In this document: piece after piece, positions 1 to 5,062 of the stretch
Position numbering within the stretch: the stretch's first letter is position 1
Layout: each line of letters begins with the position of its first letter
From: Ignavibacteria bacterium
Lineage (GTDB): Bacteria > Bacteroidota > Ignavibacteria > Ignavibacteriales > Melioribacteraceae
Assembly: GCA_027347805.1 (NCBI GenBank)
Contig: DAIEQP010000196.1
Coordinates: 1 to 5,062 of the forward strand
DNA length: 5,062 nt
Direction of reading: 5' to 3'
Program-made: the position numbers and the translations under genes
Notes under the pieces: generated by a model
The model's input: the letters and a program-made list of their open reading frames with translations, nothing else
Database searches by the model: none
Told to the model about the DNA's origin: nothing

Positions 1-1
1 T

Positions 2-88
2 ATCCCGAATTATTCATGTGCAATTCCAGGCAAGGAAGATTATATTCCGGTTGCAATTGAAGCCGGAGAAAAAAAATTTCATGATTAA
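2..88 (+). CDS. C-terminal fragment of an unidentified protein (5' end outside window)
   Basis: An open frame enters from the left edge and stops at TAA 86-88, giving 28 residues that start IPNYSCAIPG and end EKKFHD. I do not recognise the family from so short a tail. It is called a gene because the frame is open from the window edge, and because its stop lies only 14 bases before the start of the DAHP synthase gene on the same strand, which is the spacing expected inside an operon. The downstream genes make another aromatic amino acid enzyme a reasonable guess, but nothing in the residues confirms it. A chance open frame of this length is also possible. Confidence 0.5.
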   Translation: MPNYSCAIPGKEDYIPVAIEAGEKKFHD

Positions 89-91
89 GAA

Positions 92-96
92 AGAGG
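92..96 (+). promoter_or_regulatory. Ribosome binding site of the DAHP synthase gene
   Basis: AGAGG lies 6 bases upstream of the TTG at 103. It supports the TTG as the true start. The frame is closed by a TGA at 82-84 and has no ATG or GTG between that stop and 103, so TTG is the only reasonable initiator at the expected N-terminus. Confidence 0.7.
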
Positions 97-102
97 TACA
101 AA

Positions 103-1116
103 TTGGTAGTTATTTTACAAAAGAATGCAGCTGAATCACAGGTTGAAAATGTTGTTAAACATTTAGAAAGTTTCGGATTCCAGATAAATATTTCCGTTGG
201 TGCCGAAAGAACAATTATTGGCGCTATCGGCGTTAAACCCAATTTTGATACCCGCAACATAAGCGTTCTGGACGGAGTTGAAGAAGTTTATCGAGTTACA
301 ACGCCATATAAACTTGCCGGCAGAAGTTTTCAGGAACATAATACTGTAATTAAAATCAAAGATGTTGAGATTGGCGGCAGTCATGTAGCTATGATGTCTG
401 GTCCCTGTTCGGTTGAAAGCGAAGAACAGATATTTAAGCTTGCAAAGGTTGTTGCTGATTCGGGTGCAAAAATTTTACGCGGCGGTGCTTTCAAGCCAAG
501 AACTTCACCGTATGCTTTTCAAGGATTGGGAGAAGAAGGTTTAAAATTGATGCGCGCTGCTGCAGATCAATATAATCTTCTTGTTATAACCGAAGTAATG
601 CAGATTGAACAAATTGAATTGATCTATAAATATTCCGATATTTTCCAGGTTGGTGCTCGCAATATGCAAAACTTTTCTTTATTAAAAGAGCTTGGAAAAA
701 TTGATAAAACAATTATGCTTAAAAGAGGAATTGCTGCAACAATTGAAGAATGGTTAATGTCTGCTGAATATATATTAGCCGGCGGAAACAAAGACGTAAT
801 CTTATGTGAACGAGGAATAAGAACTTTTGAAAATGCAACGCGAAATACATTTGATCTTTCTGCAATTCCTGTCATTCACAAGAAAAGCCATCTTCCAATA
901 ATTGCTGATCCTTCACATGCAACAGGATTAAGAGACCAGGTTCCCCCAATGGCAAGAGCCGCTGTTGCAGCGGGGGCAGACGGATTTATGATCGAGATTC
1001 ATCACGATCCTGAAGCAGCATTATCTGATGGACCACAAGCTTTACTTCCATCAACTTATCTAAAATTAATGGAAGAATGCAGACTTATTGCTCAAGCAAT
1101 CGGTAGGACATTGTAA
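103..1116 (+). CDS. aroF: 3-deoxy-7-phosphoheptulonate (DAHP) synthase with N-terminal ferredoxin-like regulatory domain
   Basis: This cytoplasmic enzyme condenses phosphoenolpyruvate with erythrose 4-phosphate to DAHP, the first step of the shikimate pathway. The 337 residues match the length of the Thermotoga maritima type (class I-beta). Residues 1 to about 67 form the ferredoxin-like (FL) domain, including AERTIIGAIG at 35-43. The TIM barrel follows. It contains SGPCSVES (99-106), LRGGAFKPRTSPY (125-137), QVGARNMQN (182-190), LKRG (206-209), ILCERGIRTFE (233-243), ADPSH (268-272) and EIHHDPEAALSDG (298-310). The expected metal ligands are all present: Cys102, His272, Glu298 and Asp309. 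Lys131 of the KPRTS motif is also kept. In the family the FL domain mediates feedback inhibition by tyrosine or phenylalanine; that is inferred here. No chorismate mutase domain is fused at the C-terminus, unlike many Bacteroidota homologues. The start is TTG with a good Shine-Dalgarno. The stop is one base before the tyrA start. The symbol varies in use (aroF, aroG, aroA). Confidence 0.96.
   Translation: MVVILQKNAAESQVENVVKHLESFGFQINISVGAERTIIGAIGVKPNFDTRNISVLDGVEEVYRVTTPYKLAGRSFQEHNTVIKIKDVEIGGSHVAMMSGPCSVESEEQIFKLAKVVADSGAKILRGGAFKPRTSPYAFQGLGEEGLKLMRAAADQYNLLVITEVMQIEQIELIYKYSDIFQVGARNMQNFSLLKELGKIDKTIMLKRGIAATIEEWLMSAEYILAGGNKDVILCERGIRTFENATRNTFDLSAIPVIHKKSHLPIIADPSHATGLRDQVPPMARAAVAAGADGFMIEIHHDPEAALSDGPQALLPSTYLKLMEECRLIAQAIGRTL
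1102..1107 (+). promoter_or_regulatory. Ribosome binding site of tyrA inside the end of the DAHP synthase gene
   Basis: GGTAGG lies within the last codons of the upstream gene, 10 bases before the GTG at 1118. It decides for GTG 1118 over the more upstream in-frame TTG at 1088. A start at 1088 would overlap the DAHP synthase gene by 29 bases and add ten residues (LLKQSVGHCK region) that do not belong to the dehydrogenase fold. Confidence 0.55.
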
Positions 1117-1117
1117 A

Positions 1118-2197
1118 GTGGAAATCAAAAGTATTTCTATAATTGGACTCGGACTTATCGGCGGTTCACTTGCAAAGGCAATCAAGAAAGCGCATCCTGA
1201 AATTGAAATATCAGGCTACGATAAAGACCAGACACTTAACCTGGCATTTGAAGATGGTATAATAACAAAGAAACTTGGGACACCGGAAGAAGCAACAAGA
1301 TCTGAAATTATATTCCTTTCCCTGCCAGTTGATGATGCATTAAAAGTTTTTCCACGCATCGCACCGCTGCTGAAAGAAAATCAAATACTTTCAGATACAT
1401 GCAGCATTAAAGAACCATTTGCAAAAATTTGGAATGAAATTAATTCAAAGGGTATTTACATCGGCGGACACCCGATGACAGGAAAAGAAAAAAGCGGTTA
1501 CCTGAATTCTGATTATATGCTTTTTGAAAATTCTATTTATATAATCACACAAAACAATAGAGAAAATAAATCTGTAAAAGTATTATTTGAACTTCTTGAA
1601 ACTATCGGGAGCCGTATTACTTTTCTTTCTCCTGAACTCCATGATAAAATAGTTTCTGAAGTTAGCCATCTGCCGCAGCTGCTTTCAGTTGCACTAGTTA
1701 ATTCAATAACGCATGAGGAAAACCAGAATAGTCTTTCTTATGCTGCCGGCGGATTCAGGGATATGACACGTATCGCTTCAAGTTTATTTGAAATGTGGCA
1801 GCCCATCTTAATTCAGAATAAGGAAAAGATATTAAACTCACTCAATTCTTTCAGCAACGAATTGGATTCAATAAAACAATTTTTACTCAATGATAATTTT
1901 TCTGATCTTGGAAAGAAATTTGAAGAAGCCAGAGTGAGAAGAGATGAAATTCCCAAGAATACAAAGGGATTAATGTCTCAACTCTACGATGTTTTTGTTT
2001 ATGTTAAAGATCAGCCGGGTGAAATGAGTAAAATTTCCACTACACTTTTCGAAAACAATATTAATATAAAAGATATTGAGCTGTTGAAAATTCGCGAAGG
2101 CACCGGCGGAACATTCCGTCTTAGTTTTGATGGAGAAAAAGAAGCGAATCGCGCAAAGGAATTAATTGAAAGTATCGGCTTTTCAACAAAAGTTTAA
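1118..2197 (+). CDS. tyrA: Prephenate dehydrogenase with C-terminal ACT domain
   Basis: It oxidatively decarboxylates prephenate to 4-hydroxyphenylpyruvate, the precursor of tyrosine, in the cytoplasm. From GTG 1118 the product has 359 residues and opens directly on the Rossmann strand. The dinucleotide motif is GLGLIGGS (10-17), and Asp35 ends the second strand, which suggests NAD+ rather than NADP+. Other family motifs are SLPVDDAL (68-75), SDTCSIK (92-98), GGHPMTGKEKSG (116-127), SEVSHLPQ (180-187) and GGFRDMTRIA (211-220). His118, His184, Arg218 and Ser96 sit where the active-site residues of characterised TyrA proteins lie. Residues about 289-358 form an ACT domain (YDVFVYVKDQPGEMSKI, then an IxIxDIE helix-strand turn), a fold that usually binds tyrosine or phenylalanine for feedback control. 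The gene follows the DAHP synthase stop by a single base, so translational coupling is likely. Arogenate dehydrogenase activity cannot be excluded from sequence. Confidence 0.95.
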   Translation: MEIKSISIIGLGLIGGSLAKAIKKAHPEIEISGYDKDQTLNLAFEDGIITKKLGTPEEATRSEIIFLSLPVDDALKVFPRIAPLLKENQILSDTCSIKEPFAKIWNEINSKGIYIGGHPMTGKEKSGYLNSDYMLFENSIYIITQNNRENKSVKVLFELLETIGSRITFLSPELHDKIVSEVSHLPQLLSVALVNSITHEENQNSLSYAAGGFRDMTRIASSLFEMWQPILIQNKEKILNSLNSFSNELDSIKQFLLNDNFSDLGKKFEEARVRRDEIPKNTKGLMSQLYDVFVYVKDQPGEMSKISTTLFENNINIKDIELLKIREGTGGTFRLSFDGEKEANRAKELIESIGFSTKV

Positions 2198-2200
2198 AAG

Positions 2201-2233
2201 AAGGTTACCGGATTAATATTTTCCGGTAACCTT
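2201..2233. terminator. Hairpin between convergent genes, probable bidirectional terminator
   Basis: AAGGTTACCGG (2201-2211) and CCGGTAACCTT (2223-2233) are exact reverse complements, separated by an 11-base AT loop whose outermost bases can also pair. The hairpin starts 3 bases after the tyrA stop and ends 9 bases before the stop of the minus-strand receptor gene. On the minus strand it is followed by CTTTTAAACTTTT, a usable T-rich tail. On the plus strand the following bases (AGCACATAATTAATTTT) contain no immediate T run. It is therefore a better intrinsic terminator for the receptor gene than for tyrA, though its position suggests it serves both. Confidence 0.8.
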
Positions 2234-2242
2234 AGCACATAA

Positions 2243-4651
2243 TTAATTTTCACTATCCCCATTTTCTTCTCCCCCCTCTTTATCATTGTTGCTATAATTA
2301 TTTATGTTAAATCTTAGATTCAACATCACAACCGGCGATTCCCTTTCCGAATATCTGTAATTATAAAAATCAAATGATTCATTCATATCTTCATTTTTGG
2401 CGGCCGAGAATAAATCCCTTATCTGTAAAGTTGCAGTAAGCAATTTATTGAAGAATACCTGTTTTACCGCCAGATTAGTCGACATGTATCCTTCTCTTCT
2501 TCCCTGCGAGCTAACTGTCGGACTATTATAGATTGCATTTAATTGGATCATTGTTTCAGGACTAAGTTTGATTGTATTGTTAAATCTTAAATTCCAGTTG
2601 AAACTATTTCTGCTGAAATCCATTCCATTAATGTTGCCATCAATTTTGTAATTATAAAGATTACCCATCAAGTTGACATTCCATTTGTTTATCGGATCGA
2701 AATTGAAAAATATTTCTGCACCAAGGGCATAATCTTTACCGACATTTTGAGAAGTTTGAAGTGTAACGTTTTCGGCATAATAAGATCTTACCCGTTCAAT
2801 TTTATTTTTTGTTTCTCGGTAGTAAGAGTCGATTGATATCAAACTGTTTCCAATTGTTTTTTGGAATCCGAGTTCATAAGAATCAATATACTGGGGAAGT
2901 ATTGAAGGATTTCCAGTTCTTACATTAAAAGCATCAATCCAGATTATACATGGTTCAAATTCCCATCCGTGCGGGCGGTTGATTCTCTTTGTATAACTTG
3001 TCATTAATTGATTTCCATCTCCAAGGTTAAGGGAGAAATGCGCGGTAGGAAAATACTCCCATTCATTTACTGTATAATTAAGATTCTTGGCATCGATATT
3101 CACTTCCCTTCCGGTGTATTCACCTCTTACACCCAGCTTGTAACCAAAATTTCCAATTTCGTTAGAATACAAGGAATAAACTGCAAGCTGCCGGTTATTA
3201 TATTTTATATCATTTGAGTAAAGCGCATTCCATTGATAGATTTTCAAATTCGTGTCATAAAATTCAATACTTGATTTTTCATTATATGTCTGAAACTCTC
3301 CCTGGTATCCCGCTTCAAATTTGGATTTTTCACCCAGCGGAAGTTTATAATCAATCTTTGATGTGAATTCACTAGTCGGTTCTGCTTCATAAGTTTTTTT
3401 GCTGTCAACTATTAATGAATTATTCGTTAGACTATTCAATGAATAATTACTTCCATCTTCACTTTCGTAATCAAGTTCCAAAGTCAATTCATGGCCATTC
3501 TTATCAAAAGGATGGGAATAATCTGCCATGAAGTGATAATCTGTTTCACCACCTTCTTCACTGCTTTTACTGTTATAATAATTTTTTATGTTATCAAATG
3601 ATGTCCATTCATTATAATTTGAAGCCGCATTATCTTTTGAACTTCGGTCACCATATCTTGCACCAATTGAAAGTATTTTATCGTCACCAAAATCCCAGGC
3701 AACCGATCCCCTCAAACCTAAAAACTCACCCTGCCTGAATGAATTTCCATCAGAATTATAATATGAATACATCTTTCCATCGTTTGTCCAGTTTCGGCTG
3801 ATATCTGTTGATGTCATATTCCTCTTGTTGTAATTCAATCCAAGATTAATTTGTGCATTTTGATTTTTATAATTTGAAAGAAGTTCTGCGCCATATTTAT
3901 CTTTTAATCCAGCATTTAATCCTGCAATTCCGCTGATACCATTGGTAGAATTTTTCTTTAAAATAATATTGATAATACCGGCTGTACCTTCCGGATCATA
4001 TTTTGCTGAAGGATTTGTAATGATCTCAATGTTCTCAATTGAAGAAGCAGGTGTTTGCTGAAGTGCAGTATTTCCATCCATCACAGTTGGATGTCCATCA
4101 AAAAGCACTGTAAAATTTCCGCTGCCTCTTAAGCTTACATTTCCATCTATATCAACAGTTACAGAAGGAATATTTTCAAGAACATCCACCGCTGTTCCAG
4201 AAAGCGATGTAATATTTTCACCAACATTGATCACCTTTTTATCAATCTGATATGAAATTGCAACTCTATCTGCCTGAACGATAACATCTTTCATCCCAAT
4301 ATCTTTTGGGGATAAAGAAATTTTTCCAAGGTTAAAAGTTGATCCGCCTGTTACTGTAAAATTTTTCGATTGATATATTTCAAAACCAATGTAACTTACT
4401 TTTATAAAGTAAGTACCGGCAGGGATTCCTTCTAAAAAAAACTGCCCCTGGACATTGGTTGAAACACCGGTCAACTGTTTACTATCAGTTTCTTTATGAA
4501 TAATAATTGTAGCATATTCAATTGGTTTTGAAGATTTCTGATCAGTAACAATTCCAGAAATTATTCCTGTTTTCGGCTGAGCAAATGAATTGATAAGGTA
4601 TATGAAGCAAAATGTTAATACAAAAACAATATTTCTGCGATATAAAGACAT
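2243..4651 (-). CDS. TonB-dependent receptor-like outer-membrane beta-barrel protein with carboxypeptidase-regulatory-like domain
   Basis: This is an outer-membrane protein of 802 residues, probably importing an unknown ligand with TonB energy. Residues 1-24 are a Sec signal peptide: Arg-Arg at 5-6, a hydrophobic core at 8-20, and likely signal peptidase I cleavage at SFA-Q (24/25). Residues about 28-114 form a carboxypeptidase-regulatory-like beta-sandwich (GIVTDQKSSKPIEYATI, then GTYFIKVSYIGFE). Residues about 120-233 form the plug (DVLENIPSVTVDIDGNVSLRG, then ENIEIITNPSAKYDPEGTAGIINI). The rest, about 240-786, is the barrel with alternating aromatic strands. The plug and barrel resemble the 'outer membrane beta-barrel' family (OMP_b-brl_3) more than SusC, and no SusD gene is visible. 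After the last strand (VVMLNLRFNINNY) comes a hydrophilic acidic tail, SNNDKEGGEENGDSEN. The ATG at 4651 was chosen because AAAAAGG lies 6 bases upstream. A longer frame from GTG 4687 has no Shine-Dalgarno and would only extend the signal peptide's N-region. The hairpin at 2201-2233 follows the stop. Confidence 0.9.
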   Translation of the reverse strand: MSLYRRNIVFVLTFCFIYLINSFAQPKTGIISGIVTDQKSSKPIEYATIIIHKETDSKQLTGVSTNVQGQFFLEGIPAGTYFIKVSYIGFEIYQSKNFTVTGGSTFNLGKISLSPKDIGMKDVIVQADRVAISYQIDKKVINVGENITSLSGTAVDVLENIPSVTVDIDGNVSLRGSGNFTVLFDGHPTVMDGNTALQQTPASSIENIEIITNPSAKYDPEGTAGIINIILKKNSTNGISGIAGLNAGLKDKYGAELLSNYKNQNAQINLGLNYNKRNMTSTDISRNWTNDGKMYSYYNSDGNSFRQGEFLGLRGSVAWDFGDDKILSIGARYGDRSSKDNAASNYNEWTSFDNIKNYYNSKSSEEGGETDYHFMADYSHPFDKNGHELTLELDYESEDGSNYSLNSLTNNSLIVDSKKTYEAEPTSEFTSKIDYKLPLGEKSKFEAGYQGEFQTYNEKSSIEFYDTNLKIYQWNALYSNDIKYNNRQLAVYSLYSNEIGNFGYKLGVRGEYTGREVNIDAKNLNYTVNEWEYFPTAHFSLNLGDGNQLMTSYTKRINRPHGWEFEPCIIWIDAFNVRTGNPSILPQYIDSYELGFQKTIGNSLISIDSYYRETKNKIERVRSYYAENVTLQTSQNVGKDYALGAEIFFNFDPINKWNVNLMGNLYNYKIDGNINGMDFSRNSFNWNLRFNNTIKLSPETMIQLNAIYNSPTVSSQGRREGYMSTNLAVKQVFFNKLLTATLQIRDLFSAAKNEDMNESFDFYNYRYSERESPVVMLNLRFNINNYSNNDKEGGEENGDSEN

Positions 4652-4657
4652 TAGTAA

Positions 4658-4664
4658 CCTTTTT
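4658..4664 (-). promoter_or_regulatory. Ribosome binding site of the receptor gene
   Basis: On the minus strand AAAAAGG is followed by TTACTA and then the ATG at 4651, a spacing of 6 bases. This decides the start in favour of 4651 rather than the GTG at 4687. Confidence 0.65.
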
Positions 4665-4711
4665 ATATTATTTCGCAAAAGGGACACAATGATATGATAA
4701 AAAGTTTAATC

Positions 4712-4726
4712 AAAACCTGGGGTTTT
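4712..4726. repeat. Short inverted repeat in the receptor gene leader
   Basis: AAAACC (4712-4717) and GGTTTT (4721-4726) are exact reverse complements around a 3-base TGG spacer, 60-75 bases upstream of the receptor start. On the minus strand the second arm runs into a T-rich stretch (GATTAAACTTTTT). It could be a weak terminator of anything transcribed from further right, or an operator. With only two G-C pairs it may also be chance. Confidence 0.3.
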
Positions 4727-4773
4727 AATGCGTTAACTAACTTTATTTCACAGCAAAAATTTAATCGATGATA

Positions 4774-4953
4774 TTACGAGGGTTTAATAAAGGGGTCATT
4801 AAATCTGGGTGATTCAAAGATTTTAGGAGCTATAATATTTTTGATTAACACCTTGAAATTTTTTGTCTGCAGAACAAAGAAATCAGTGAGTAAATTAATT
4901 GATAAAAGTAATACATAAATCATTATTGCCGGAAAATAGAATAATCTTCTCAT
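4774..4953 (-). CDS. Candidate small single-pass membrane protein, 59 residues (uncertain)
   Basis: The frame runs from ATG 4951-4953 to TAA 4774-4776 on the minus strand, in the same direction as the receptor gene and 122 bases ahead of it. The product begins MRRLFYF, with two arginines before a hydrophobic stretch at about 6-28 (AIMIYVLLLSINLL) that could be a transmembrane helix or an uncleaved signal. A short basic segment (KNFKVLIKNIIAPKIF) and a polar end follow. I recognise no family. Against it: no clear Shine-Dalgarno precedes the ATG (only GAAAG about 7 bases upstream), an in-frame TGA lies three codons before the start, and AT-rich DNA easily gives hydrophobic chance frames of this length. 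Confidence 0.3.
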   Translation of the reverse strand: MRRLFYFPAIMIYVLLLSINLLTDFFVLQTKNFKVLIKNIIAPKIFESPRFNDPFIKPS

Positions 4954-5013
4954 AAGCCGCTTTCATTATTTTTCTCAATATATAAACACATTCCTTCTGC
5001 TTTTGGTTTAAAG

Positions 5014-5032
5014 TACATAATGAAATTATGTA
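5014..5032. repeat. 19-base palindrome, possible operator
   Basis: TACATAAT (5014-5021) and ATTATGTA (5025-5032) are exact reverse complements with a GAA spacer. The odd-spaced dyad has the shape of a binding site for a dimeric regulator. It lies 61 bases to the right of the 59-codon candidate start and 30 bases from the window edge. The gene it might control, if any, could lie outside the window. Confidence 0.35.
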
Positions 5033-5062
5033 TTGAAATTTCTCTTTTTGAATAAATCCTTT

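Larger units (their letters stand above)
4652..5062. other. Intergenic region, about 410 bases, without a well-supported gene
   Basis: This very AT-rich stretch lies upstream of the minus-strand receptor gene and runs to the window edge. It should contain that gene's promoter. I looked for sigma70-like boxes and for the Bacteroidota TAnnTTTG (-7) element with an upstream TTG, and found no convincing pair on the minus strand. It contains a short hairpin (4712-4726), a 59-codon open frame (4774-4953) and a 19-base palindrome (5014-5032), listed separately. No tRNA-like fold, insertion sequence end or CRISPR repeat was seen. Confidence 0.6.

Noticed and set aside
163..384. Open frame of 73 codons on the minus strand, opposite the start of the DAHP synthase gene
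   Set aside because: It lies wholly antisense to the well-supported FL domain. Its translation shows no recognisable domain, and no context supports expression.
624..875. Open frame of 83 codons on the minus strand, opposite the DAHP synthase barrel
   Set aside because: It is a shadow of a strongly conserved coding region. Its hydrophobic look follows from the complement of AT-rich codons.
1088..1117. tyrA start at the upstream in-frame TTG
   Set aside because: It would overlap the DAHP synthase gene and add ten residues ahead of the Rossmann strand. GTG 1118 gives the expected N-terminus.
3008..3217. Open frame of 69 codons on the plus strand, opposite the receptor barrel
   Set aside because: It is antisense to clear barrel-coding sequence, with no ribosome binding site or domain recognised.
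4605..4609. Cysteine 15 in the receptor signal peptide, considered as a lipobox
   Set aside because: The context is L-T-F-C inside the hydrophobic core. A lipobox needs Gly, Ala or Ser before the Cys and a position near the end of the core. SFA-Q is a better signal peptidase I site.
4652..4687. Twelve-residue N-terminal extension of the receptor from GTG 4687
   Set aside because: There is no Shine-Dalgarno before the GTG. The internal ATG at 4651 has one at 6-base spacing and gives a normal signal peptide.
4895..4966. 23-codon minus-strand frame starting MKAAYEK, overlapping the 59-codon candidate
   Set aside because: It is too short, with no recognised product or ribosome binding site.

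Overview
The window is AT-rich bacterial DNA, by eye about 35% G+C. It carries two convergent blocks. The gene content points to the Bacteroidota/Ignavibacteriota/Chlorobiota (FCB) group. The main evidence is a large outer-membrane protein with a carboxypeptidase-regulatory-like domain, a TonB plug and a beta-barrel, an architecture typical of that group. No 16S or other phylogenetic marker is present, so the placement is inference and no genus can be named.

Plus-strand block (about 1-2197): the last 28 codons of an unidentified gene, then two genes of aromatic amino acid biosynthesis. The first is a DAHP synthase of the Thermotoga-like class, with an N-terminal ferredoxin-like regulatory domain (TTG start at 103). 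The second is a prephenate dehydrogenase with a C-terminal ACT domain (GTG start at 1118). They are separated by one base and are almost certainly co-transcribed. DAHP synthase makes the first committed intermediate of the shikimate pathway. Prephenate dehydrogenase takes the product of the chorismate branch to 4-hydroxyphenylpyruvate, the tyrosine precursor. Both enzymes carry a small ferredoxin-like/ACT-like module, so feedback by tyrosine or phenylalanine at the entry and at the exit of the route is likely.

Junction (2198-2242): a perfect 11-bp hairpin lies in the 45 bases between the convergent genes. It probably serves as a shared terminator, with the better T-rich tail on the minus strand.

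Minus-strand block (2243-4651): one 802-residue secreted outer-membrane receptor-like protein. No SusD-like partner is visible, so its substrate cannot be deduced.

Right end (4652-5062): about 410 bases without a well-supported gene. It holds the leader of the receptor gene, a weak candidate for a 59-residue single-pass membrane protein on the minus strand (4774-4953), a short GC-centred hairpin (4712-4726) and a 19-base palindrome (5014-5032). Nothing in the window amounts to a clearly new biological system. The right-hand intergenic region is the only part not explained by known families.
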